Assembly: GCA_900469475.1 (NCBI GenBank)
Contig: UBXG01000008.1
Span: forward strand, 526-64,525
Direction of reading: 5' to 3'
Length of the DNA: 64,000 bases
Origin: Hyphomicrobiales bacterium
Lineage (GTDB): Bacteria; Pseudomonadota; Alphaproteobacteria; Rhizobiales; Rhizobiaceae
The notes below the pieces were generated by a model. The model was not told the DNA's origin, ran no database searches, and worked only from the letters and a program-made list of their open reading frames with translations. Shown piece after piece: positions 25,521 to 33,895 of this stretch; the first letter of the stretch is position 1, and each line of letters opens with the position of its first letter. The position numbers and the translations under genes are program-made.

Positions 25521-26435
25521 TCAGTAGATTTCGGGCACGTACATTTCCGGCGGTACTGGCGTACGGTGATAGTCTGCATTGCGCATGCGTTCCGGCAGCA
25601 CGATCTCCGGCTTCGGTACGCTTTCGTAGGGGATCTGGCCCAGAAGATGGGCGATGCAGTTGAGGCGCGCCTTCTTCTTGTCGACGGCGTGGACGACCCA
25701 CCACGGCGCTTCCGGAATATGGGTGCGCTCCAGCATCTCTTCCTTGGCCTTGGTGTACTCTTCCCAATGCACGCGGCTCTGCAGATCCATCGGCGAGAGC
25801 TTCCACTGCTTCAGCGGGTCCTGAATGCGCATGCTGAAGCGGAATTCCTGCTCTTCGTCGGTGATTGAGAACCAGTATTTGAGAAGAATGATGCCGGAGC
25901 GTACCAGCATGCGTTCGAAATCCGGCACAGAGCGGAAGAATTCCTCCAGCTCCTCCGGTGTGCAGAACCCCATGACGCGTTCCACTCCCGCACGATTATA
26001 CCAGCTACGGTCGAACAGGACCATTTCGCCCGCCGTCGGCAGATGAGCGGCATAGCGCTGGAAATACCACTGGTGCCGCTCGCGCTCGGTCGGAGCCGGC
26101 AGTGCGACGACGCGGCAGACGCGCGGATTGAGGCGCTGGGTGACACGCTTGATGGCGCCGCCCTTGCCGGCGGAATCGCGGCCCTCGAACAGTACAACAA
26201 CCTTGAGCTTCTTGTACTGCACCCAATCCTGCAGGCGCACGAGCTCATGCTGAAGACGGAAGAGTTCGCGGAAATAGACCCTGCGCTCGAGCGTTGCTTC
26301 GCCTTCGCTGACGAGACCTTCGGCAACTAGCTCGTCAATACGGTCCTCTTCGAGCTGCATCTCCAGCTCTTCGTCGAAACTGTCGACGATCTCATCCTTG
26401 ATGCGGCTGAGCGGGTCCTGGATTTCATCGGTCAT
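25521..26435 (-). CDS. ppk2: Polyphosphate kinase 2
   Basis: A 304-residue PPK2-family kinase that uses polyphosphate to phosphorylate nucleoside diphosphates or the reverse. The core carries VVLFEGRDSAGKGGAIKR (Walker A), NPRVCRVVALPAPTERERHQ, WYFQRYAAHLPTAGEMVLFD followed by RSWYNRAGVERVMGF (lid and catalytic Asp/Arg), and EEQEFRFSMRIQDPLKQWKL. Length and the single kinase domain match the short, one-domain PPK2 enzymes. GGAGGCGCACA is the RBS. It is monocistronic by appearance, 97 bp downstream of the hydroxybutyrate dehydrogenase gene on the same strand. Confidence 0.93.
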   Translation of the reverse strand: MTDEIQDPLSRIKDEIVDSFDEELEMQLEEDRIDELVAEGLVSEGEATLERRVYFRELFRLQHELVRLQDWVQYKKLKVVVLFEGRDSAGKGGAIKRVTQRLNPRVCRVVALPAPTERERHQWYFQRYAAHLPTAGEMVLFDRSWYNRAGVERVMGFCTPEELEEFFRSVPDFERMLVRSGIILLKYWFSITDEEQEFRFSMRIQDPLKQWKLSPMDLQSRVHWEEYTKAKEEMLERTHIPEAPWWVVHAVDKKKARLNCIAHLLGQIPYESVPKPEIVLPERMRNADYHRTPVPPEMYVPEIY

Positions 26436-26532
26436 TGTGCGCCTCCTGCTCTGTTTTCATGTTGGTGCCGCGGCCTGCGGCCGCGGAAAGCCGATATGGT
26501 CCTCGAACAAACGCCGGCTATGGGTTTCGGTA

Positions 26533-27321
26533 TTATTCGGCGGTCCAGCCGCCGTCGACGGAAAGCGTCGTGCCGGTAATCTGCTTGGCGGCATCGCCGC
26601 AGAGGAAGACGGCGATGGCTGCGACTTCATCCACAGTCACGAATTCCTTCGTCGGTTGGGCGGCGAGCAGCACATCATGCTTGACCTGCTCTTCCGTCAT
26701 ATTGCGCGCCTTCATGGTCTCGGGGATCTGCTTCTCGACGAGCGGCGTCCAGACATAGCCGGGCGCGATGGAGTTGACGGTCACGCCGTTCTGGGCGGCT
26801 TCGAGAGCGATGGTCTTGGTGAGACCGGTAATGCCGTGCTTGGCCGAGACATAGGCAGACTTGAAAGGTGAGGCGACAAGCGCATGCGCCGAGGACGTAT
26901 TGATGATGCGCCCCCATTTGCGCGCCTTCATGCCGGGAATGGCGGCCTTGATGGCGTAGAAGGCAGCAAGCAGGTTGATGCGGATGATCGCTTCCCACTT
27001 GTCGTCCGGAAACTCCTCGATCGGTGCCACGAACTGGATACCGGCATTATTGACGAGGATATCGAGGCTGCCGAAGGCTTCCTCGGCTTCACGCACCATG
27101 GATGTCACTTCCTCGCCATTCATCATGTTGGCGCCGGAGTAGCGGCACTTCACGCCGAAATCGGCCTCGATGGCAGCGCGTTCCTTTTCGATCGCATCGG
27201 CATCGCCAAGGCCGTTGATCGTGACATTCGCGCCTTCAGCGGCAAAGGCGCGTGCAATCGCAAGCCCGATACCGCTCGTCGAACCGGTGACCAGCGCATT
27301 CTTCGAAGTCAACGAACCCAT
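26533..27321 (-). CDS. bdhA: D-3-hydroxybutyrate dehydrogenase
   Basis: A 262-residue SDR enzyme. Cofactor motif TGSTSGIG at residues 12-19, NNAG at 91-94, catalytic NTSS (141-144), Tyr157 and Lys161 in AYVSAKHG. The stretch HALVASPFKSAYVSAKHGI and the C-terminal TIALEAAQNGVTVNSIAPGY with SVDGGWTAE are closely characteristic of BdhA. It oxidises D-3-hydroxybutyrate from poly-hydroxybutyrate breakdown to acetoacetate with NAD. The divergent neighbour acetoacetate decarboxylase uses that product, so the genes form a small ketone-body module. Confidence 0.93.
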   Translation of the reverse strand: MGSLTSKNALVTGSTSGIGLAIARAFAAEGANVTINGLGDADAIEKERAAIEADFGVKCRYSGANMMNGEEVTSMVREAEEAFGSLDILVNNAGIQFVAPIEEFPDDKWEAIIRINLLAAFYAIKAAIPGMKARKWGRIINTSSAHALVASPFKSAYVSAKHGITGLTKTIALEAAQNGVTVNSIAPGYVWTPLVEKQIPETMKARNMTEEQVKHDVLLAAQPTKEFVTVDEVAAIAVFLCGDAAKQITGTTLSVDGGWTAE

Positions 27322-27526
27322 GATGCAACTCCTGCAATCGTAATGACGTGGTTGGGTAAAGGGAAATGCTCAAGATGGGTGCACACTGCCAGCCGGATAT
27401 GTCGCTTTGATAACAGTGCGGTTTCGCCTCTCGCCGCAACCCTTCGGCACCTGACACTTCACTGTCATGCAACCGTGCAAATTTGCCGCCGGCGCCTCGC
27501 TGTTTCCTCCAACGACGGAAAATACG

Positions 27527-28273
27527 ATGAAGGTCGAAGACATTCTCAAGCATGCCTATGCAATGCCGCTGACTAACCCCTCCTATCCTCCGGGGCCTTA
27601 TCGGTTCTTCGATCGCGAATATATCATCATCACCTACCGGACCTCGCGCGAGGCGCTTGAGGCCGTCGTGCCCGCGCCGCTCGAAATCGACGAGCCGCTG
27701 GTGAAATACGAATTCATCCGCATGCCGGATTCCACTGGCTTCGGTGATTATACCGAGACCGGACAGGTGATCCCGGTGACCTATCGTGGACAAAAGGGCG
27801 GCTATGTCCACTCCATGTATCTGGATGACGATGCGCCGATCACCGGCGGCCGCGAGATCTGGGGCTTCCCGAAAAAGCTTGCCAGCCCGAAGATCGTCAA
27901 CGAGGGCGAAGTTATCGTCGGCACGCTGCATTACGGCAGTGTCCTCTGCGCGACGGGGACGATGGGTTACAAGCACAAGCCGATCGACCAGGGACCGCTT
28001 CTGTCCGCTCTCTCGGAACCCAACTTCCTGATCAAGATCGTGCCGCATGTCGACGCCACCCCGCGCATCTGCGAGCTTGTGCGCTACTACTTAACCGATA
28101 TCACCATCAAGGAAGCCTGGACTTCGCCGGCCGCTCTCGATCTTCGGCCGCATGTCATGGCCGACGTCGCACGGCTGCCTGTGCTGGAAGTGGTTTCCGC
28201 GGTTCATTTCACTGCCGATCTGACGCTCGGCCTCGGCGAAGTCGTTCACGACTATCTCGCCGAACGCAGATAG
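27527..28273 (+). CDS. adc: Acetoacetate decarboxylase
   Basis: A 248-residue enzyme, close to the family length. The Schiff-base lysine is K116 in [16 protein letters not shown], preceded by the conserved [14 protein letters not shown] and [20 protein letters not shown]. The start at 27527 begins [20 protein letters not shown], which matches family N-termini; a longer frame to 27467 would not. It converts acetoacetate to acetone and carbon dioxide. It is divergent from the hydroxybutyrate dehydrogenase and 36 bp before the patatin gene, an arrangement recurring in rhizobia. Confidence 0.92.
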   Translation: MKVEDILKHAYAMPLTNPSYPPGPYRFFDREYIIITYRTSREALEAVVPAPLEIDEPLVKYEFIRMPDSTGFGDYTETGQVIPVTYRGQKGGYVHSMYLDDDAPITGGREIWGFPKKLASPKIVNEGEVIVGTLHYGSVLCATGTMGYKHKPIDQGPLLSALSEPNFLIKIVPHVDATPRICELVRYYLTDITIKEAWTSPAALDLRPHVMADVARLPVLEVVSAVHFTADLTLGLGEVVHDYLAERR

Positions 28274-28309
28274 CCACATCTCATTTTCATTTCATGCTGG
28301 AGACGGACC

Positions 28310-29467
28310 GTGCTTGAACGAAACACTAAGGCCGCAGCCCCAACCATCTCGGAAATTGCCGCTCAATATGATCGTGTCGCCCTGGTCTTTCAGGGCGGCG
28401 GCGCGCTCGGCGCCTATCAGGCCGGCGTCTACGAGGCGCTTGCCGAAGCGGGATGCGAGCCGACCTGGCTTTCCGGCGTCTCGATCGGCGCGGTCAATGC
28501 CGCGATCATCGCCGGCAACGAACCTGGTCGGCGGCTGCAGCGTCTGGAGCAATTCTGGCAGATCATCTCCGGCCGCAAGATCTGGGCCTATACGCCCGAA
28601 GGCGATTTCTTTCGCGATATCCGCAACCGCACCAGCTCGTGGATGACGATGACCATGGGCCAGCCCGGCTTCTTCAAGCCGCGCTTTCCCAATCCCTGGC
28701 TGGAGCTGCCGGGCGCGGAAGGTGCCACCAGCTTCTATGACTCGGCAGAGCTTAAGAAGACGCTGGAAATGCTGATCGATTTCGACGTGCTGAACGATGG
28801 CAAGAAGCGCTTCAGCGTCGGTGCGGTGAATGTCCGCACCGGCAACTTCGTCTACTTCGACACCGATAATATCCGCATTGGCCCCGAGCACATCATGGCG
28901 AGTGGCGCCCTGCCGCCGGCACTCCCGTCCATCCGTATCGAGGGCGAATATTACTGGGACGGCGGCATCGTCTCCAACACGCCGCTGCAATATCTGCTCG
29001 ATCAAGAAGAAGACCGCAGTTCGCTCGTCTTCCAGGTGGATCTGTTCAGCGCCCGCGGCGTCCTGCCGCGCAGCATGCCGGATGTCCTTTCGCGCCACAA
29101 GGACATCATGTATTCGAGCCGCACGCGGCAGAACACCGATAATTTCAAGCGCATCCATGGACTGAAGATGAAGCTTCTGGGTGCGCTGAAGCGTGTCCCT
29201 AGGGATCAGCTGACCGCAGAAGAGGAAGAACTGATCGCCGATTATTCCGATGCCGGTGTCGTCAACATTGTGCACCTGATCTATCAGCACAAGAACTACG
29301 AAGGTCACGCCAAGGATTACGAGTTCTCTGGCACCTCGATGCGAGAGCACTGGGATATGGGCCTCGAGGATACGAAGCGGACGCTGCGCCACACCGACTG
29401 GCTGTTACCGCCGTTTACCGACGACGCCGTCGCTATCCACGATCTGCACCGGGAAGACCCGGCATAA
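28310..29467 (+). CDS. Patatin-like phospholipase (DUF3734)
   Basis: A 385-residue patatin-domain lipase. The oxyanion motif is GGGALGAYQAG near residue 30, the nucleophile Ser58 lies in GVSIGAVNAAI, and the catalytic Asp is in YYWDGGIVSNTP around residue 217. The C-terminal part (AGVVNIVHLIYQHKNYEGHA, then KDYEFSGTSMREHW) is the DUF3734 extension seen on these proteins. GGAGACGGACC precedes a GTG start at 28310. It is cotranscribed with acetoacetate decarboxylase and may act on membrane lipids or PHB-granule lipids, which is inference. Confidence 0.9.
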   Translation: MLERNTKAAAPTISEIAAQYDRVALVFQGGGALGAYQAGVYEALAEAGCEPTWLSGVSIGAVNAAIIAGNEPGRRLQRLEQFWQIISGRKIWAYTPEGDFFRDIRNRTSSWMTMTMGQPGFFKPRFPNPWLELPGAEGATSFYDSAELKKTLEMLIDFDVLNDGKKRFSVGAVNVRTGNFVYFDTDNIRIGPEHIMASGALPPALPSIRIEGEYYWDGGIVSNTPLQYLLDQEEDRSSLVFQVDLFSARGVLPRSMPDVLSRHKDIMYSSRTRQNTDNFKRIHGLKMKLLGALKRVPRDQLTAEEEELIADYSDAGVVNIVHLIYQHKNYEGHAKDYEFSGTSMREHWDMGLEDTKRTLRHTDWLLPPFTDDAVAIHDLHREDPA

Positions 29468-29480
29468 GACCGATGTTGCG

Positions 29481-29585
29481 CTAGAGCAGTTCCAGCAAAA
29501 GTGCGAAGCGGTTTGCGTCCGGAACTGCGTAAGAACAAGAAGATAGAGCGTTTTCGCGATTCGAAGAAAAACGGAAATGCTCTAG
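29481..29585. repeat. Mosaic palindromic intergenic repeat
   Basis: A 105-bp element whose ends are inverted repeats: CTAGAGCAGTTCC at 29481-29493 and GGAAATGCTCTAG at 29573-29585 (12 of 13 pair). Inside, GCAGTTCC (29486-29493) pairs with GGAACTGC (29521-29528) to form a separate hairpin. This composition is typical of the short palindromic mosaic elements (RIME-like) abundant between rhizobial genes. The rest of 29468-29654 shows no gene. Confidence 0.7.
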
Positions 29586-29654
29586 ATCGCTACCGCAGAC
29601 GATTGCGCCGGTCCGGGGAGATTTTCAGGGTCCGCTCGGCCGCGATGGTTTTGC

Positions 29655-30884
29655 TCAACAAAGCCCGCATTGGCGGGAGGCTGTTTCCTGCTCATCGAAA
29701 CCATTTGTTTCTCCTGGCGTGCTGTCCGTCAAATGGATTGACACCATCGCGCCGCCTTCCGGCCGGTTTGCGAATTCCAGGTGCCCGCCATGGGCAAGCG
29801 CGATTGCCTGCACCACGGATAGCCCCAGTCCGGTGCCGCCGGTCGCGCGCGAACGCGAGGGGTCGCCACGCCAGAACGGGTTAACGGCGACGGCATCCAT
29901 ATCCAGCGGAAATCCGGGGCCGCGATCGAGAACGCGGATGATGACGCTATCGTCCGCCACCTGCTCGGTTTCGCATCGCAGCGAGCCACCCTCTGCAGCG
30001 TAGCGGCATGCATTTTCGAAAAGCACCAATACAGCCTGACGGATACGCGGGGAGTCGGCTGAAATCCAGGCGGGTTTCAGCTCCGTTTCCACCTGCAGCC
30101 CGCTGGCTTCCAGCATGGGCTTTGCCACGGCGATGACAGTCTCGACCAATCGCGATGCGTCGATGCGTTGGCGCTCCATCACCAGCTTCTGGCCGATGGC
30201 GAGCGACAGGGTGCGCAGGTCTTCGACAACCCGCCCCAGGCTTTCGACCTGCAGGAGGAGATCGGAAATGATTTTCCGGTCCATCGGAAATACGCCGTCG
30301 AGCATGCTTTGCAGTGATCCTTGCAGGATGGTCAACGGCGTGCGCAGCTCGTGTGCAACCGCCATGTTGTTGAAACGCAATCGTTCCTCCATCGTCTCCA
30401 GGCTGGTCGCAAGAGCGTTGAAGGTTTCGACAAGGCTCGCGACTTCGCGGGCGCTTCGATAGGAGGCGGGGACGCGGACAGAGAAGTCGCCTGATTTAAG
30501 GCCCTCGGCGGCAGAGGTGAGCTCTTCGAGCGGATGTGTGAGCCGACGCGCCAGGAAGACGCCGATCACGGCGCAGAGGAGCGCTGACATGAGGCCGAAG
30601 ACGAGCACGGAAAGCTGCACCTTAAGATCTGTCGGCTCCGTCAGCGAATTAAGATGTTCGACAAGCAGCTTGAGCGAATCCCCATCGGGGATCTTGTTTT
30701 CACTCAGCATCTTGTAGGCTGTTGCGGCTCGCGGCGGCAGGGCATCGCTGATACCCTGCTCCAGATAGGTCGCGTACCAGTTGACCCCCAGATAGGTCAG
30801 GCCGACGCTGAGCAGCAGCATGATCGTGATGACGACGGCCGTGAGCGTGGCAAGCGGCGCGCTAGGAAATCTCGGTTTCTTCAT
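29655..30884 (-). CDS. Sensor histidine kinase (BaeS-like)
   Basis: A 409-residue membrane kinase. Two transmembrane helices (residues 12-34 and about 90-111) enclose a short periplasmic domain. A HAMP linker follows (ARRLTHPLEELTSAAEGLKS). The dimerization helix carries His178 in MAVAHELRTPLTILQGSLQS. The ATPase domain has NACRYA (N box), DRGPGFPLD (G1) and GTGLGLSVVQAIALAHGG (G2). It phosphorylates the response regulator encoded just upstream and overlapping by four bases. Overall order and the small sensor domain resemble BaeS; the envelope-stress signal is an inference. Confidence 0.92.
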   Translation of the reverse strand: MKKPRFPSAPLATLTAVVITIMLLLSVGLTYLGVNWYATYLEQGISDALPPRAATAYKMLSENKIPDGDSLKLLVEHLNSLTEPTDLKVQLSVLVFGLMSALLCAVIGVFLARRLTHPLEELTSAAEGLKSGDFSVRVPASYRSAREVASLVETFNALATSLETMEERLRFNNMAVAHELRTPLTILQGSLQSMLDGVFPMDRKIISDLLLQVESLGRVVEDLRTLSLAIGQKLVMERQRIDASRLVETVIAVAKPMLEASGLQVETELKPAWISADSPRIRQAVLVLFENACRYAAEGGSLRCETEQVADDSVIIRVLDRGPGFPLDMDAVAVNPFWRGDPSRSRATGGTGLGLSVVQAIALAHGGHLEFANRPEGGAMVSIHLTDSTPGETNGFDEQETASRQCGLC

Positions 30885-31573
30885 CTCGGGTCCGAAAAGC
30901 GATAGCCGATGCCGCGCACGGCAGGAAAGAAGCCGATCTGCCCCATTTCCTCCAGTTTGCGCCTGAGATTGGAAATGTGCGTGTCGACGGTACGCACCAG
31001 AGCATCGCTTTCCGGCAGGCAGGCATCGAGAATATCGGCACGCGCGAAAGCCTGGGTCGGATGGCGGATCATATAGGCGAGGATGCGGAATTCGCTGAGC
31101 GTCAGCGGCAATGCAATACGGCGCTCGTCCTTGTTGATGAAGACGGTATAGCTGCCGAAGTCGACCTCCAGCGCGCCGAAGCGCTTGATGGCGTCTGCTC
31201 GCTCGCCCTGCGTCCGGCGCAAGACCGCTCTGACGCGGGCGACAACTTCCTGCGGGTTGAACGGCTTGACGATGTAGTCGTCGGCACCGAGGCGCAACCC
31301 GCTCAGGCGGTCGATGTCGTCAGCAACGGCCGTAACCATGATGACCGGCGTCGAGCCGGCCTGACGCAGGCGGCCGAGCACGCCGAAGCCGTCCAGTTTC
31401 GGCAGGCGAACATCCAGCAGCACGAGATCCGGCTTCAAAAGCGCATGGTGCTGCAGTGCGGTTTCGCCGTCGCCGGCGCGAACCGTGCGAAAGCCGTCCC
31501 GCGTCAGATAGCCCTCGAGTATCTGCGCGATCGCCGGTTCATCCTCGACGATAAGAACGAGACTGTTATCCAC
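30881..31573 (-). CDS. Response regulator, OmpR/PhoB type (BaeR-like)
   Basis: A 230-residue regulator. The receiver domain has the acidic pocket VEDEP, phospho-acceptor D54 in VLLDVRLPKLDG, Thr in MVTAVADD and Lys in DDYIVKPFNP. The C-terminal winged helix spans about residues 130-228 (LPLTLSEFRILAYMIRHPTQ, then TVDTHISNLRRKLEE). NPQEVVARVRAVLRR resembles BaeR. I prefer the GTG at 31573 because homologous N-termini begin near NSLVLIVEDE; a start at 31663 would add about 30 basic residues. It overlaps the kinase gene by ATGA and is followed by it. Confidence 0.9.
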   Translation of the reverse strand: MDNSLVLIVEDEPAIAQILEGYLTRDGFRTVRAGDGETALQHHALLKPDLVLLDVRLPKLDGFGVLGRLRQAGSTPVIMVTAVADDIDRLSGLRLGADDYIVKPFNPQEVVARVRAVLRRTQGERADAIKRFGALEVDFGSYTVFINKDERRIALPLTLSEFRILAYMIRHPTQAFARADILDACLPESDALVRTVDTHISNLRRKLEEMGQIGFFPAVRGIGYRFSDPR

Positions 31574-31775
31574 CCCTAGCGCCCTGTGCTTCTTCCGTTT
31601 TCCGTTCGACTTTGTCGCCCGAACCTTACTATTGCGGACTAAGCCCGCTTCCGCAATTTCCAAACAGTTTTCCGATCGTCCGATGGCCGATTCTGAACAG
31701 AGCCTTCATGCGATCTTCGCCATTTCTTGACAATCGGGCTTCAGCTTGGCGCCGTTCCGCCTTTGGAGACATGGC

Positions 31776-32537
31776 ATGTGGAAATTTGCATCAAATTCTT
31801 GGAGCGCCGGCTCCGGTCAAATGCGGCCGCGTCAGCTGCAGGCAACTGCGGATAGCGAATTGGCTGTTATCGGCATGCTGATCGTCTGGACCAGCTTCGT
31901 CTTTGTGGTTTTTCCGAAGCTCGATCTGGCAGTCGCGCGCTTGTTTGCCCATGGGCATGCTTTCTGGCTGGCGGAGAATCCCTGGCTGAAAACGGTGAGG
32001 GACATCGCTCGCCAAAGTCAGCCCTATATTGTCGGCGCCATGGCTGTCACCGTGGTTCTGCATCTCTTCCTGCCGCGGCGACTGCGGTTCTGCCCTCCCC
32101 ACAAGCCATTGTTCGTGCTTCTGAGCTTTGCCGCCGGGCCGCTATTGATCGTGCAGACGCTGAAGGTCGCAATCGGACGTGTACGCCCCCGTGACCTGAT
32201 CGAATTCGGGGGCACGGCGGACTTTACGCCGGTATGGCAGTTTTCTGGGGCGTGCAGCCGCAATTGTTCCTTTCCTTCCGGCGAAGCCGCCGCGGCTGCG
32301 GCGGCGTTGTCTCTGTTGATTCTCGTGCCTGCACGGCACAGATGGATTGCCGCGGCGATCATGGTGCCATGCTCGCTGTTCGTGGCATTCAACCGCGTGA
32401 TCTTCGGTGCTCATTTCCTGTCGGATGTCATGCTCGGGTGGCTTTTGACCATGTTCGCCATGGCCATGATCTGGCGCTGGATCGGCGCGAATTCGCGGGC
32501 CATCGATCGCTACGTCACGCGCCTTATGTTCAAATGA
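31776..32537 (+). CDS. PAP2-family lipid phosphatase
   Basis: A 253-residue membrane phosphatase with about six hydrophobic segments. The PAP2 motifs are K130 and R-P in KVAIGRVRPRD, PSGE at 167-170, and R207...H213...D217 in NRVIFGAHFLSDVMLG. The middle motif normally reads PSGH, so the usual active-site histidine is Glu170 here. The CSFPSGE context resembles some lipid A phosphatase-like proteins, but I cannot assign LpxE or LpxF. GGAGAC with five-base spacing supports the ATG at 31776. It is divergent from the two-component genes, 202 bp away. Confidence 0.82.
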   Translation: MWKFASNSWSAGSGQMRPRQLQATADSELAVIGMLIVWTSFVFVVFPKLDLAVARLFAHGHAFWLAENPWLKTVRDIARQSQPYIVGAMAVTVVLHLFLPRRLRFCPPHKPLFVLLSFAAGPLLIVQTLKVAIGRVRPRDLIEFGGTADFTPVWQFSGACSRNCSFPSGEAAAAAAALSLLILVPARHRWIAAAIMVPCSLFVAFNRVIFGAHFLSDVMLGWLLTMFAMAMIWRWIGANSRAIDRYVTRLMFK

Positions 32538-32724
32538 CCCTATCGCCAGGGTGTCTCCGCAATGCGACAGTTCCAAGCAAACGGATGTTACAAACCTTAA
32601 CACAACGTTTCTTCACCTTTCCTTCGATCAGCGTTTACCTATTTAGCGTTCGCCATGCCGCCGAACGCGATCAAGGCCGGTAAGGCGGACGGCGAAAGGA
32701 CCTGGTCAGGGTGAGAGTGATGGG

Positions 32725-32901
32725 ATGGGGTTGGTAGATTGGGCGTTACGGGGAATGCTCGAGATGGATGGCCGGCGCAGGATGCGGTCCCGCAAAGACC
32801 ATTACGAGCCGTGGGTCCTACTTGCCGTCGAGAGTTTCGAGCGGGAAATGCTGGCCTTCTACAGGCGTTCGCAGTTTACGGTGATCAAGAAAGCCGCATG
32901 A
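32725..32901 (+). CDS. Small basic hypothetical protein
   Basis: A 58-residue frame starting MGLVDWALRGMLEMDGRRRM and ending in FTVIKKAA. It is arginine-rich in the first half and has a helix-like EPWVLLAVESFEREMLAFYR. Composition and codon use look coding, and GGTGAGAG lies upstream. Two internal ATGs (32755, 32764) are alternative starts. No family is recognised. It lies between the PAP2 gene and the ParB-like gene, both on the same strand. Confidence 0.42.
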   Translation: MGLVDWALRGMLEMDGRRRMRSRKDHYEPWVLLAVESFEREMLAFYRRSQFTVIKKAA

Positions 32902-33052
32902 CAGGCAATTGATCTCCAAACATGAGCTGTGCGTCTCACGGCAGGTTCGCCTTCAGCCGATACAGCTTGCCGACGAGCATATAGCGCCGACCTTGCCGGA
33001 TCGGCCGGTTATGCTAGGCTTGGATCGTCCTGCCTTTGCGGAGAGCTTTCAA

Positions 33053-33682
33053 ATGGTTACGCTGCGCGAACCGATCCTGCATCCAGTTCCCATCGAAGAA
33101 TTGAGACCCACCCAGATCACCGTCGGCATGCGCGAAGTCAAGGCCAAGCGCAAGGCTTGGCGCCTCAAGGCGGAAGCCGCGGGCGACAAGGCCGGTGAGT
33201 TCCTCGGAAATCACATGGTGCCGACCATTCGGGGACCGCGCGGTCAATACTATGTCATCGATCATCACCATCTTTCGCTCGCGCTTTATGAGGAAGGGGT
33301 GAAGAATGTTCTCGTCACGACGGTTGCCGATCTTTCGCGACTTGACCGGGAATCCTTCTGGTTCGTCATGGACTGTCATGACTGGATGCATCCCTTTGAC
33401 GAAGAGGGGAAACGCCGTGGCTATGAAGACATCCCGAAGAGCATCAAGGATCTGATCGACGATCCCTATCGCTCTTTGGCTGGCGAGCTGCGGCATGTCG
33501 GCGGCTATGCCAAGGACACGACGCCGTTCAGCGAATTTCTCTGGGCTGATTTCTTGCGCCGCCGCATCAAGCGCAAAGATCTAGAGAAGAATTTCAAGGC
33601 CGCGCTGGAAAAGGCGCACGATCTTGCCAAGCACAAGGATGCCGATTACCTGCCCGGCTGGTGCGGTCCGGTCGCCGAATAA
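33053..33682 (+). CDS. ParB-like putative nuclease (ParBc_2 family)
   Basis: A 209-residue protein. VPIEELRPTQITVGMREVKA is the ParB-type substrate-groove opening. VPTIRGPRGQYYVIDHHHLS carries the DHHH segment typical of the ParBc_2 branch, followed by LYEEGVKNVLVTTVADLSRL. The C-terminal half is charged and helical (FLRRRIKRKDLEKNFKAALE). These stand-alone proteins are not chromosome-partitioning ParB and their role is not established. GGAGAGCTTTCAA supports the ATG at 33053; a longer frame begins at a TTG 32909. No ParA lies nearby. Confidence 0.82.
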   Translation: MVTLREPILHPVPIEELRPTQITVGMREVKAKRKAWRLKAEAAGDKAGEFLGNHMVPTIRGPRGQYYVIDHHHLSLALYEEGVKNVLVTTVADLSRLDRESFWFVMDCHDWMHPFDEEGKRRGYEDIPKSIKDLIDDPYRSLAGELRHVGGYAKDTTPFSEFLWADFLRRRIKRKDLEKNFKAALEKAHDLAKHKDADYLPGWCGPVAE

Positions 33683-33817
33683 CTCTGAACCGATCTCGCA
33701 AGCCTGAAGCTTCGTTGGCCGACCGCTCAGCTTGGCGAGCTCGGATTGACTCTGATTTAGCAAGCGCATATTGCAGACGTAGTCAGCCTTGCTGGCCGTA
33801 AGCGTTTGACGTCAAGC

Positions 33818-33857
33818 AACGCACTCAACGATCCTCGTCGGTCGGAGTGCGTTTTTT
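33818..33857 (+). terminator. Intrinsic terminator upstream of MFS gene
   Basis: AACGCACTC (33818-33826) pairs with GAGTGCGTT (33845-33853), followed by TTTT; the 18-base loop can form a small inner hairpin (CGA...TCG). It lies 136 bases past the ParB-like stop and 39 bases before the MFS start codon. It may end the ParB-like transcript, end an unannotated small RNA encoded within about 33690-33858, or act as an attenuator for the MFS gene. Confidence 0.82.
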
Positions 33858-33895
33858 TATGCCTTCGCCGATCGAGGAAAAGCCTGGAGATTATC

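Noticed and set aside
33053..33682. Chromosome- or plasmid-partitioning parB
   Set aside because: No ParA partner, no parS-like repeats and the protein belongs to the short ParBc_2 branch.
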